Part shown: piece after piece, positions 15,215 to 23,484 of the stretch
How positions within the stretch are numbered: the first letter of the stretch is position 1
Layout: every line of letters starts with the position of its first letter
From: an uncultured Opitutia bacterium
GTDB taxonomy: Bacteria > Verrucomicrobiota > Verrucomicrobiia > Opitutales > Opitutaceae
Direction of reading: 5' to 3'
Assembly (NCBI GenBank): GCA_903840415.1
Contig: CAIMFY010000104.1
Location: forward strand, 62,001 to 126,000
DNA: 64,000 nt
Program-made: the position numbers and the translations under genes
The notes under the pieces: generated by a model
The model's input: only the letters and a program-made list of their open reading frames with translations
Database searches by the model: none
Told to the model about the DNA's origin: nothing

Positions 15215-15293
15215 CTCCGGACCAAACGAAGTCGACCGGGCCGCGCCGATCCGATCTCAGATTTGATCGGCTCCAAACGCGCGGAGCAACAAC

Positions 15294-15815
15294 TCACCCG
15301 CCGAGCGACATGCGCTCGATGCCCGACGGGAGCTTGAGCTCGATGTTGCCCGTGCTGATTTCGAGATGCACGGTCCGGTTGACCACGCCGCCGACGGCAC
15401 TGGCCCGAATGCGGTAGCCGTGTTGCGCGAGCCAGTTCTGGGTGGCCACCACGTTGCGCTCGCCAATGCGGAACGCCGTGCTGTCGCAGAGCACACTCGC
15501 GCCGCCCGTGACGAACAACCGCAGATTGGATCGATTCGCCTTCATGCCTTCGAGCGTGCGAAACAGGAGCGGCAGTCCGGTATCGGCAAACATCGCCGGC
15601 TGGCTGGCCGCTTTACTCGGCGAGAGCGTCGAATCTGGCAGCATCATGTGCAGCAGGCCACTCGCTTTCGACGCCGGATCGTAGGCGACGACGGCGACGC
15701 ACGACCCGAGCGCGTAGGTGCTGAGCGTCAGCATCGGGTTGTTCGATGCACCCAAATCTCCGACGCCAACGACGACGCGCTGGACAAACATGGAGCCGAT
15801 GCTGGGTGAGGCCAT
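15294..15815 (-). CDS. cheD: Chemoreceptor glutamine deamidase CheD
   Basis: This 173-residue enzyme deamidates glutamines in chemoreceptors and so tunes adaptation. Catalytic Cys39 lies in ALGSCVAV, His56 in LLHMMLP, and a conserved Thr-Gly-Gly-Ala segment (LFVTGGASV) follows; IGERN is also typical. Length fits the family. It is convergent with the HDOD gene, with 79 bp between their ends. There is a gap of about 160 bp to the upstream minus-strand gene, so it may have its own promoter. No cheC gene is seen in this window. Confidence 0.95.
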   Translation of the reverse strand: MASPSIGSMFVQRVVVGVGDLGASNNPMLTLSTYALGSCVAVVAYDPASKASGLLHMMLPDSTLSPSKAASQPAMFADTGLPLLFRTLEGMKANRSNLRLFVTGGASVLCDSTAFRIGERNVVATQNWLAQHGYRIRASAVGGVVNRTVHLEISTGNIELKLPSGIERMSLGG

Positions 15816-15976
15816 GGGTCAGGCGCCGGGCCCGTCGAAACGGTACGTGGTGAGAGTTGAAGAAAGGAAAATCATGCAGGGACGGCGGAGCCTTGCGGCG
15901 TGAGCCATGGTCCTATGAACGGCAGCGACGGCCCGAACTTGAGCGGTTCCCGTCGTGGCCGGCATCGCGCCTCCGT

Positions 15977-17296
15977 TCAGATGTAGACCAAGAGGCGCTG
16001 GCTGATCGGAGTCGCTTGGTTGTGGCTGCGGATTTTCGCGATGGTGCCGGGGCTGAGCGGCTGGCCTTCGCCGATCAGCAGCAGCCCGTGCGGACTGTAG
16101 ATGCCATTGGCGAGCACCATGCCGGCCTCAAGTTCGTGCAGCAGAATTTCGCGCACTTGCTTCGGCAGCTGCACCAGATTGCTGACTTTCAGGAACAGCC
16201 GGACCGCCTCCGGATCGTAAACGGTGCCGGACTTCGCGAGGAGCGCGTCGACCGCGGCGGCCTTCGTGAGGCCCGACTCCACGAACCCGACGGCGACTGA
16301 GAGGCAGCGGGCGGTCCAGGGGATCGATTCGCCGGCTAGACCATCGGGATAACCGCGGCCGTCGAACCGCTCGTGGTGCGCGCGAATGACTTCACCGACG
16401 TCGGCGCGGCTGTCGACGAGCGCGGCGAGCGTCTGGCCGTAAACCGGATGGTTGTGCAGCATGGCGCGTTCGCGTTCGGTGAGCTGGTCGATCTTGTTGC
16501 CGCGAAACGCCCGGAGCATCTCGCGCGGCATGCCGATGAGCCCGAGATCGCAGAGCCACGCGGCGCTGCGCAACGCATGGCGCTCGGTGTCGGTGAACTG
16601 ATCGGTCCCGGCCATCTGCGTGGCAAATTCCACCAGCGCCTTTGCCTGTCCGCCGAGGATCGGGTCGTAGGTCGTGAGGATGCGGCGGCACAGTTCCAGG
16701 GAATTTTCGTAGCTCGCGGCCAGCTCGCGGTTCGCGGTGTCGAGCCGCTGGCGCTGCAACTCCAGATCGCGGACCTTGGATTCGAGGGAGGAATTGGCCT
16801 CGCGGAGTTGTTTGTTCAGCGTGGCGGTTTCCTGCTGGAGCGCGACGTTGTGCGTGACGAGGTCGTGGCGCTGGACGGCGTTGCGGACGGTGGCGACGAG
16901 TTCCTCGCGCAACCACGGCTTGGCGATGAAGCGGAAGATTTCGCCTTTATTGATCGCGTCGACGATGGTCGGGAGCGCGAGCACCGCTGTCACGAGGATG
17001 CGCGACGAATGCGGGCGGAGCGCGCGGCACTCGATCAGGAAGTCGAGGCCCATCATCTCGGGCATGCGCTGGTCGGAAATGATGACGGCGAAATCGCGCT
17101 CGGCGACAATCGCCAGCGCCTTCAGCGGGCTCAGGCAGCTGACGATGTGAAAACCCTCGCGTTCGAGCGTGTATTTGAGCGCGGTGAGCACCACCGGCTC
17201 GTCGTCGACGATGAGAATCGTCGGAGCGCCGGCATCAGCCGTCGGCATGGAACCGGCGGAGGCGGCGGGAATGACAGTGTCAGAGAGATCGATCAT
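15977..17296 (-). CDS. Response regulator with degenerate HD-GYP domain
   Basis: This 439-residue protein has a receiver domain at about 25-140 (phospho-acceptor Asp75 in IISDQRMPEM, Lys126 in AKPW), a coiled coil at about 150-200 and a C-terminal HD-GYP domain. The ATG at 17296 overlaps the cheB stop as ATGA, so it is coupled to cheB. HD-GYP enzymes degrade cyclic di-GMP, and HHERFDGRGYPDG (307-319) is intact. However the key His-Asp pair is Cys249-Asp250 (LCDLGLIGMP), the Lys after it is Leu, and the earlier ligand His is missing. It is probably a non-catalytic signalling or binding module in the chemotaxis operon. Confidence 0.88.
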   Translation of the reverse strand: MIDLSDTVIPAASAGSMPTADAGAPTILIVDDEPVVLTALKYTLEREGFHIVSCLSPLKALAIVAERDFAVIISDQRMPEMMGLDFLIECRALRPHSSRILVTAVLALPTIVDAINKGEIFRFIAKPWLREELVATVRNAVQRHDLVTHNVALQQETATLNKQLREANSSLESKVRDLELQRQRLDTANRELAASYENSLELCRRILTTYDPILGGQAKALVEFATQMAGTDQFTDTERHALRSAAWLCDLGLIGMPREMLRAFRGNKIDQLTERERAMLHNHPVYGQTLAALVDSRADVGEVIRAHHERFDGRGYPDGLAGESIPWTARCLSVAVGFVESGLTKAAAVDALLAKSGTVYDPEAVRLFLKVSNLVQLPKQVREILLHELEAGMVLANGIYSPHGLLLIGEGQPLSPGTIAKIRSHNQATPISQRLLVYI

Positions 17297-18390
17297 GGGG
17301 TGGAGAGGACAGGCGTGGCGTTGAGGGTCGCCTCGTGTTGGCGAACGATGTAATCGGCGGTCTGGGCCAGCGGCACCTGGCGCTGGGCCGCGCCATTTTC
17401 CCACGCGGCCCGCGGCATGCCGTAGACGACGCTCGTGGCTTCGTCTTGGGCGAAGGTTCTGGCGCCGCGTTCGCGCAGCCGCAACAAACCGTCGGCTCCG
17501 TCGCGACCCATGCCGGTGAAAATCCCGGCGATCGCGTGCGGCGCCGCCCCGCAGTCGGCGGCGGACTTGAAGAGCAGATCGACCGCGGGGCGCTGGTGCC
17601 AGACCGGTGGGCCGACGACGACGCGCATCTGATAGTGCCCCGCGCACCACTGCAGCATCATGTGAAAACCGCCGGGCGCGATCAGCGCGAGACCGGGTGT
17701 GAGCCGGTCGCCATCGACGGCTTCGCGCACCTCGAACGCACAGAGCTGGTTAAGCCGGTCGGCGAAACTTTTCGAGAAGACGGGCGGGATGTGCTGCACG
17801 ATCGCGATGCCGGGCAACCCGTCGGGCAGATGTGTGAGCACTTCGCGCAGCGCCTCGGTGCCACCCGTGGAGGCGCCGAGGAGAATCACGTTGCGGGCCT
17901 GGCCATTCGACACCGGGGCGCGTCGCGCCGGAGGCACCACCCGCGCCACTGACGGCGCGGCCGGCACGGTGCCCGGGGCGCGCCGGATTCGGGCGCCCGT
18001 GGTGGCCTTGATCCGTTCAATCAGTTGCGGACCGAGATCGCCGAAGGAGTAGGGACCGCCGGGTTTCGCGAGCACGTCGAACGCTCCGAGCCGGAGCGCC
18101 TCCATCGCGAAGTCCGAACTGCGTTGAGACAACGAGCTCATGACGATCACGGGCAGCGGCCGCTGCTCCATGAGAATTTTCAAAAACGTGAGCCCATCCA
18201 TCCGCGGCATTTCCAGATCGAGCGTGAGGACGTCGGGATTGAGCTCCTTGATTTTGTCGCGCGCCATATAGGGATCGATGGCGGTGCCGACGACCTCGAT
18301 TTCGGGATCGGCATTCAGGGCATCGGTGACGAGCTTGCGGACGACGGCGGAGTCGTCGACCACGAGGACGCGGATGGGGCGGACAGGCAT
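17293..18390 (-). CDS. cheB: Chemotaxis protein-glutamate methylesterase CheB
   Basis: This 365-residue enzyme removes methyl groups from receptors when phosphorylated by CheA. The N-terminal receiver has VVDDSA and phospho-acceptor Asp58 in LTLDLEMPRMDG. The C-terminal esterase domain has the catalytic triad: Ser174 in GASTGGT, His200 in VQHIPP and Asp297 in GMGRDGADG. Length is standard. It lies 5 bp after cheR and overlaps the following response regulator by 4 bases, so the three form one operon. Confidence 0.97.
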   Translation of the reverse strand: MPVRPIRVLVVDDSAVVRKLVTDALNADPEIEVVGTAIDPYMARDKIKELNPDVLTLDLEMPRMDGLTFLKILMEQRPLPVIVMSSLSQRSSDFAMEALRLGAFDVLAKPGGPYSFGDLGPQLIERIKATTGARIRRAPGTVPAAPSVARVVPPARRAPVSNGQARNVILLGASTGGTEALREVLTHLPDGLPGIAIVQHIPPVFSKSFADRLNQLCAFEVREAVDGDRLTPGLALIAPGGFHMMLQWCAGHYQMRVVVGPPVWHQRPAVDLLFKSAADCGAAPHAIAGIFTGMGRDGADGLLRLRERGARTFAQDEATSVVYGMPRAAWENGAAQRQVPLAQTADYIVRQHEATLNATPVLSTP

Positions 18391-18395
18391 GGCAG

Positions 18396-19217
18396 CTAGG
18401 AGACGGTGGGCTTTTGGTAAATGGCGGGTTGAATGGTGCGCAGGCCATGGCGGATGTGCGTGAGACTTTCCGAGTGGCCGACAAACAGGTAACCGCCGGG
18501 CACGAGCCGGCGCACGAGCCGCGCAATGAGTTCTTCCTGCGTGGGCCGATCAAAATAGATCATGACGTTGCGGCAAAAGATCACCTGAAACGGGTCGCGG
18601 AAGGGTGGCTCGCCCTCTAGGAGGTTGAGGTGGTGGAACGCCACGCGATTTCGTAGGGAGGCTTTCACCCGATAATTGCCAGCCTGCGGACCCACCCCGC
18701 GCTGAAAATAGGTTCGCACCATCGTGGCATCGAGTCGCTTGACCGTCTCCTCGCGGTAAATCGCCGCGGACGCTTTCGCGAGGATGCGGTTGGAGATATC
18801 CGTCCCCTCGATCTGCCAGGGCTGCTGGCCCAGGCACTCGGCCAGCGTGATGGCGATGGAGTAGGCTTCCTCGCCCGACGAGCTGGCCGCGCTCCATACG
18901 CGGAACGCATTCCAATTCTCGGCGCGCGCGCGCGCCGTCAATTCCGGCACCGCCCGCTGGCGCAGAAAATCGAAATGCGCGATCTCGCGGAAGAAGAACG
19001 TGTGGTTGGTCGAGATGGCGTCGATCAGGTGGGCGAGTTCTTCATCGGCGTCGCCCGCTTGGAGGAGCGTGCAATAGTCGCCGAGCGACGCCGCGTTGGT
19101 CGCGCGCAGCCGCTTCCCGACGCGCGCCGAGACGAGCTCGCGTTTGTCGGGGCCGAGATTAATGCGGCTCCGCTCGTAAACGACGCTGCGGATGAACTCG
19201 AACTCGCTGTCTCTCAT
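18396..19217 (-). CDS. cheR: Chemotaxis protein methyltransferase CheR
   Basis: This 273-residue protein methylates glutamates in chemoreceptors using S-adenosylmethionine. It has the N-terminal helical CheR domain, then TNHTFFFRE, the SAM-binding motif VWSAASSSGEEAYSIAI (one Ser where Cys is common), IEGTDIS and the late FCRNVMIYFD motif. It is the first gene of the minus-strand operon cheR-cheB-regulator and is divergent from flgB across a 214-bp control region. Confidence 0.97.
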   Translation of the reverse strand: MRDSEFEFIRSVVYERSRINLGPDKRELVSARVGKRLRATNAASLGDYCTLLQAGDADEELAHLIDAISTNHTFFFREIAHFDFLRQRAVPELTARARAENWNAFRVWSAASSSGEEAYSIAITLAECLGQQPWQIEGTDISNRILAKASAAIYREETVKRLDATMVRTYFQRGVGPQAGNYRVKASLRNRVAFHHLNLLEGEPPFRDPFQVIFCRNVMIYFDRPTQEELIARLVRRLVPGGYLFVGHSESLTHIRHGLRTIQPAIYQKPTVS

Positions 19218-19292
19218 TTAGTTTATCTTGGCTAATTCGACCCAATCGGACCGGACTTGAAGGCCGTCGCGCAAAATCGTTGGCGCACGGTG

Positions 19293-19308
19293 CGGCAAAA
19301 TTTTCCCG
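19293..19308. promoter_or_regulatory. AT-rich palindrome, candidate activator site for the flgB promoter
   Basis: CGGCAAAATTTTCCCG is a palindrome with one mismatch. A close copy lies upstream of flhB (34582-34596), and the following bases (GAATATTTTACG here, GAATTTTTTACG there) are also nearly shared. It ends about 109 bp upstream of the -12 element of the flgB sigma-54-like promoter, the usual place for an enhancer-binding activator. Function is inference. Confidence 0.55.
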
Positions 19309-19401
19309 AATATTTTACGAGTCCACGGTGCGCGAAACGGCGGCGCGTGCGATAAATTCTATTTCGCTGCGAACGATGCGTTTGCACTTGTGCGAAAATC
19401 G

Positions 19402-19418
19402 CTGGCACCAGCTTTGCT
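19402..19418 (+). promoter_or_regulatory. Sigma-54 promoter for the flgB operon
   Basis: CTGGCACCAGCTTTGCT matches the -24/-12 consensus: TGGCAC and TTGC, with GG and GC exactly 10 bases apart. The predicted transcript start is about 19429, only 3 bases before the flgB ATG, and no Shine-Dalgarno sequence lies between, so the message would be almost leaderless. Confidence 0.8.
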
Positions 19419-19431
19419 AATTTGCCACCGC

Positions 19432-19884
19432 ATGATCGACCCAATCTTCCAGACCGACAACTACCAGTTGGCGCGGAAGCTTCTGGACGTTTCGGTGCTG
19501 CGTCAGGAAGCGATCGCGACCAATGTGGCCAACGCTGAGACCGCGGGTTTCCGCCGGCTCGACGTCTCGCCCGACTTCGCGACGCAACTCAAGGCTCGCC
19601 TCGCGGCCGTGGGCGTCGATGGGTCGGGCGACACGTCCAAGAACTGGACGGGCGCCGCTGAACCGAGAAAGGTCGGCGATCTGTCCGAGGCGCTTGATAC
19701 GTTGCATCCGCAACTCGCCGAAGATCAGACCGCGCGCAGCGTGCGCCCCGACGGCAACACTGTCGAAATCGAACGCGAGCTCCTCGCGATGAACCGCAAC
19801 TCCGTCGAGTTCGACTACCTCAGCGAAGTCGTCTCCAGCAACCTCAAGCAGCTCCGGATGGCCATCACAGGCCGCACGGCTTGA
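19432..19884 (+). CDS. flgB: Flagellar basal-body rod protein FlgB
   Basis: This 150-residue proximal rod protein begins MIDPIFQTDNYQLARKLLD. It carries the rod-family N-terminal motif (AIATNVANAETAGFRRLDV) and the C-terminal pairing helix (EIERELLAMNRNSVEFDYLSE begins it). The ATG is set by alignment with FlgB N-termini; a GTG further upstream in frame overlaps the promoter. It opens the first flagellar unit, and flgC follows after 22 bp. Confidence 0.95.
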   Translation: MIDPIFQTDNYQLARKLLDVSVLRQEAIATNVANAETAGFRRLDVSPDFATQLKARLAAVGVDGSGDTSKNWTGAAEPRKVGDLSEALDTLHPQLAEDQTARSVRPDGNTVEIERELLAMNRNSVEFDYLSEVVSSNLKQLRMAITGRTA

Positions 19885-19906
19885 TCGGCGCTAACTTTTT
19901 TCCCGC

Positions 19907-20326
19907 GTGAATCTCATCTCCGGCATCGACATCACGGCAGGCGCCCTCAACGCCCAGCGCACCCGCCTCGACATCGTCGCGCAGAACATCGCCAACGCGC
20001 AGACTACGCGCACGCCGAACGGCGGTCCCTATCAGCGGGAAGTGGTCTCGTTTGAGACCGAGCTCGTCCGCCGGGTCGGCAGCGGCGGCCCGTCCCTCCA
20101 GTCCGTGAAGATCGCATCGATCGCGCCGGACCGCACGCCCGGCCAGCAGGTTTACAACCCGCAGCATCCCGACGCCGGCCCCGATGGCCTCGTCACGATG
20201 CCCAACGTCAACCTCTCCTACGAGATGGTCGACCTCATCACCGCCTCCCGCGCCTACGAGGCCAACCTCACCGTCGTGAAGAACGCCCGCCAAATGGCGA
20301 TGAAAGCCCTTGAAATCGGAAAATAA
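19907..20326 (+). CDS. flgC: Flagellar basal-body rod protein FlgC
   Basis: This 139-residue rod protein starts at a GTG (NLISGIDITAGALNAQRTRL). The rod motif DIVAQNIANAQTTRT and the C-terminal family pattern (YEMVDLITASRAYEANLTVVKNA, split around residue 115) are clear. It assembles with FlgB, FlgF and FlgG in the periplasm. A 120-bp gap with a long inverted repeat separates it from fliE. Confidence 0.95.
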   Translation: MNLISGIDITAGALNAQRTRLDIVAQNIANAQTTRTPNGGPYQREVVSFETELVRRVGSGGPSLQSVKIASIAPDRTPGQQVYNPQHPDAGPDGLVTMPNVNLSYEMVDLITASRAYEANLTVVKNARQMAMKALEIGK

Positions 20327-20337
20327 TTTTAGCGCTC

Positions 20338-20429
20338 GGAGCCGAGCGTTGAGAGCTGAGAGACGAAACAAATAAAACCCAACTATGTTTAACCCGCTTC
20401 GCCACTCTCAACTCTCTACGCTCGGCTCC
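20338..20429. repeat. Long intercistronic inverted repeat between flgC and fliE
   Basis: The left arm (20338-20362) and right arm (20405-20429) are 25 bases each and match at 23 positions when one is reverse-complemented, starting GGAGCCGAGCG and ending GAGAG. The 42-base loop is AT-rich. There is no T-run after the right arm. In the transcript this would be a very stable stem-loop inside the operon. Confidence 0.85.
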
Positions 20430-20446
20430 CACCGTTGCTCCACGCC

Positions 20447-20779
20447 ATGACACCCATCGGCTCCATCAATCCGCTCGCCGCCTCCTCGCTCGGCCGCATC
20501 GATGCGCCGCTCCCGAAGATCGCATTTGCGCCATCCGGTCCGTCAACGGTCGCGCCCCAGGAGGGATTCGGCCAAATGCTCGATGGCCTCGTCGCCACCG
20601 TCGCCGCGAAGCAGGACGCCGCTGCCGCCACGACTCGCAACGTCCTCCTCGGCAACACCGACAACCTCCACCAGAGCGTGATTGCGATGCAGGAAGCCTC
20701 GGTCGCGTTTTCCATGATGGTCGAGGTGCGCAACAAACTCGTCGAGTCCTACCAGGAACTCATGCGCATGCAGGTATGA
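20447..20779 (+). CDS. fliE: Flagellar hook-basal body protein FliE
   Basis: This 110-residue protein joins the MS ring to the rod. The typical C-terminal half is present: FGQMLDGLVATVAAKQ, then NLHQSVIAMQEASVAFSMM and VRNKLVESYQELMRMQV, the conserved FliE ending. The ATG (MTPIGSIN) follows the intercistronic hairpin by 17 bp. The order flgB-flgC-fliE-fliF is the classical one. Confidence 0.95.
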   Translation: MTPIGSINPLAASSLGRIDAPLPKIAFAPSGPSTVAPQEGFGQMLDGLVATVAAKQDAAAATTRNVLLGNTDNLHQSVIAMQEASVAFSMMVEVRNKLVESYQELMRMQV

Positions 20780-20825
20780 GTTCGCTCCCCGACCGTCTTC
20801 TTTCTTTCCCACGTAATTTCGTCTG

Positions 20826-22451
20826 ATGAAAAATTTCGCCTCGTCCCTCGTCGTCCTCTGGAAACAACTCGGACTCAACCAGCGCGTGTCGCTCGTCGTC
20901 GCTGCGCTCGCGGTTGCCGGCGGACTCATCGGAGTCGCGCTCTGGTCGCAACGGCCGGATTACCAGCTCCTCTATGCGCGCATGGGCGACAAAGACGCCG
21001 CCGCGGTCATCAGTTACCTCGAGTCGCAGAACATCCCGCACGAAGTCGGCGCCGGCGGCACGTCCGTCCGCGTGCCCTCCAGCCAAGTTTACAAACTCCG
21101 GATGGATCTCGCGGGCAAGGGCCTGCCGAGCGGCGACGGCGTGGGTTTTGAAATTTTCGACAAGGGTCAGTTCGGCCTCTCCGATTTCGTCCAGCGCACA
21201 AATTACCTGCGCGCCGTGCAGGGCGAACTCGCCCGCACCATCACCCAACTCCAAGGCGTGCGCGCCGCCCGCGTGATGATCGTCCAGCCGGAAAACCGGC
21301 TCCTCCTGACCGATCAAGGTGTGAAGGCCACCGCGTCTGTTTTCGTCGATGTCGGCGGCGGCCGCCTCGAGATCGATCAGGTCAATGCCATCCGCCACCT
21401 CGTCGCCAATGCCGTGCAGGGCCTCGCCCCCGATCAAGTCGCCGTGGTCGACAACCGCGGCCGCACGCTCTCCGAAGAATTGAAGCAGGACCCCACGCTG
21501 GGCTCCGCCTCGTCGCAGATGCGCTACAAGCAGCAGGTCGAGGATTACCTCTCCAAGAAAGTCGAGACGATGCTCGCCTCCGTCATCGGGCCCGGCAACG
21601 CCGTGGTCCGCGTCTCCGCCGAGATCGATACCGAGGCCACCACGGTGAGCGCCGAAAAATGGAATCCCGAGGGTCAGGTCGTCCGCTCGCAGACGCAGAC
21701 CGAAGACGTGATCAATTCCTCGGAAGCGCGAGCGGGCGGCGGCGCAACCGGCGTCAGCGCCAATGTTCCCGGCAATGCCGGCAGCACTACCGAAGCCGCC
21801 CGTCCGATCTCCACTTCGGATCAAAATCGCAAGAATCGCACTACCACCTACGAGATCGACCGCACGACGACCAACACCACCCGCAATCCCGGCACGGTGA
21901 AAAACCTCACCGCGGCAGTGTTCGTTGCGACGCGCATGGTCATGCCGCCCGTCGATCCAGCCGCGGCGAAAGACGCGCCGGCTCCGAAGCCACAACCGCA
22001 GAAACGCTCCGCGCAGGAGATCGACGAGCTTCGCCAAGTCGTCATCAATTCCCTCGGCCTCAAGCCCGCGCCCGGCCAAACGCTCGACTCGCTGGTGTCG
22101 CTGAAGGAAATCGATTTCCAGACCGCCATCCCACTCCCAGGCCAGATCGAAGCCGTCACCGGCGAGACCCGCATCCAATCCTGGCTCGAACTCGCGAGCC
22201 GCTGGGCCGCCGTCGCCGGGGCCGCGATCGTGCTCATCATTTTCCTGCGGCTCTTCTCGCGCCAGAAACCTGAAGCCGTCCCGGTTGAGGTGCTCTCAAT
22301 GACGCCTGACGCCGCCACGCGCGCTCTGCCGAACGCCAGCAACGTTACTCCTGAACTGCTCAACGACCTCATTCGCCAGAAGCCCGCCAACATCGGCGTC
22401 ACGCTGCGTGATTGGGTGTCCGCCGGAACCCAGCCCGCCGGCAAGAATTGA
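20826..22451 (+). CDS. fliF: Flagellar MS-ring protein FliF
   Basis: This 541-residue inner-membrane protein forms the MS ring. The first transmembrane segment is at about 20-40 (VSLVVAALAVAGGLIGVALW). The periplasmic ring-building region follows (RPDYQLLYARM, GFEIFDKGQFGLSDFVQRTN, LARTITQLQGV, ASVFVDVG). The second transmembrane segment is at about 460-480 (WAAVAGAAIVLIIFLRLF). The C-terminal tail with the FliG-binding region ends at residue 541. Length is near the family norm. Confidence 0.97.
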   Translation: MKNFASSLVVLWKQLGLNQRVSLVVAALAVAGGLIGVALWSQRPDYQLLYARMGDKDAAAVISYLESQNIPHEVGAGGTSVRVPSSQVYKLRMDLAGKGLPSGDGVGFEIFDKGQFGLSDFVQRTNYLRAVQGELARTITQLQGVRAARVMIVQPENRLLLTDQGVKATASVFVDVGGGRLEIDQVNAIRHLVANAVQGLAPDQVAVVDNRGRTLSEELKQDPTLGSASSQMRYKQQVEDYLSKKVETMLASVIGPGNAVVRVSAEIDTEATTVSAEKWNPEGQVVRSQTQTEDVINSSEARAGGGATGVSANVPGNAGSTTEAARPISTSDQNRKNRTTTYEIDRTTTNTTRNPGTVKNLTAAVFVATRMVMPPVDPAAAKDAPAPKPQPQKRSAQEIDELRQVVINSLGLKPAPGQTLDSLVSLKEIDFQTAIPLPGQIEAVTGETRIQSWLELASRWAAVAGAAIVLIIFLRLFSRQKPEAVPVEVLSMTPDAATRALPNASNVTPELLNDLIRQKPANIGVTLRDWVSAGTQPAGKN

Positions 22452-22459
22452 CGCCCGCC

Positions 22460-23482
22460 ATGACCGACCTCGATTACGGTAAGCTCACGCGCACGCAGAA
22501 ACTCGCGATTTTCCTGATCATTATCGGGCCCGAGGCCGCGGCCGACGTGCTCCGCCAGTTCGACGACGCCGAGATCGAACTCGTCTGCCGCGAGATGTCG
22601 GTGTTCACCATCGTGCCAAAGGAAGTGCAGAAGCTTTCGCTCGAGGAATTTGCCGGCCTGATCGCCACCGGCACCACCTCTGCGCTCGGTGGGCTCGGCT
22701 ACGCGCAGCGCACCCTCGAAATCGCGAAGGGCGACTACAAGGCCAATACGATCATCGGTCGCGTCGGTCCGGCTGTCGGCACCTCGGTCGAAGTCATCAA
22801 GGAAATTTCCGAGATGGAAGGCCGCCAAATCTTCAATCTCGTGAAGCTCGAGCAGCCGCAGACGATCTCGTTTCTCCTCTCGTATCTCGACAGTGCGAAG
22901 GCCGCCGAAGTCTTCGCGCTCCTCAGCCCCGAACTGCGCGAGGAAGTGATCGAGCGCCTCGGGACGATCGAGAGCACTTCGCTCGAACTCGTGAACAAAA
23001 TCGCGCGCAGCCTCGGCAAGCATTACGATTCGAAGATGCGCCCCGCGTTCCACCACAGTGGCGGCGTCCGCGCCGTGGCCGATTTGATGAACGAACTCGA
23101 CAAGGAGATGAGCAAGAATCTCCTCGCCCGCCTCGAGGAGCGTAACGCCGCCCTCAGCGCCGCCATCCGCAAGAAGCTCTTCAGCTTCGAAGATCTCAAC
23201 CGTCTCCAACCGGCCGATCTCCAGCGCGTGTTGCGCGAAGTCGATTCGTCGAACCTTGCGATCTCGATGAAGTCCGCGAGCGAAGGCCTCCGCCAGAAAT
23301 TCTACGGCAGCATCTCCAAGCGCGCCGCCGAAAGCCTCAAGGAGGAGATCGAGATGCTCGGGCCGGTCCGGCTCAAGGACGTCGAGACCGCGCAGGATGC
23401 CATCATCCAGGTCGTCCGCCGTCTCGAGGAAGAGGGCCAGATCACCCTCGATTCCGACGGCGAGCAAAGCGTCGTCAACTGA
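22460..23482 (+). CDS. fliG: Flagellar motor switch protein FliG
   Basis: This 340-residue rotor protein binds FliF and interacts with MotA to make torque. The start MTDLDYGKLT follows fliF by 8 bp. The N-terminal segment LTRTQKLAIFLIIIGPEAAADVLRQF, read in two parts, is characteristic, as are the EHPQTI-like LEQPQTISFLLSYL of the middle domain and the C-terminal charged torque helix (about 280-330). Length is normal. Confidence 0.97.
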   Translation: MTDLDYGKLTRTQKLAIFLIIIGPEAAADVLRQFDDAEIELVCREMSVFTIVPKEVQKLSLEEFAGLIATGTTSALGGLGYAQRTLEIAKGDYKANTIIGRVGPAVGTSVEVIKEISEMEGRQIFNLVKLEQPQTISFLLSYLDSAKAAEVFALLSPELREEVIERLGTIESTSLELVNKIARSLGKHYDSKMRPAFHHSGGVRAVADLMNELDKEMSKNLLARLEERNAALSAAIRKKLFSFEDLNRLQPADLQRVLREVDSSNLAISMKSASEGLRQKFYGSISKRAAESLKEEIEMLGPVRLKDVETAQDAIIQVVRRLEEEGQITLDSDGEQSVVN

Positions 23483-23484
23483 CC

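Noticed and set aside
19300-19330. Sigma-28-like element for cheR on the minus strand
   Set aside because: TAAA and GCCG are present but 17 bases apart and the -10 part reads GCCGCACC, too far from the consensus.
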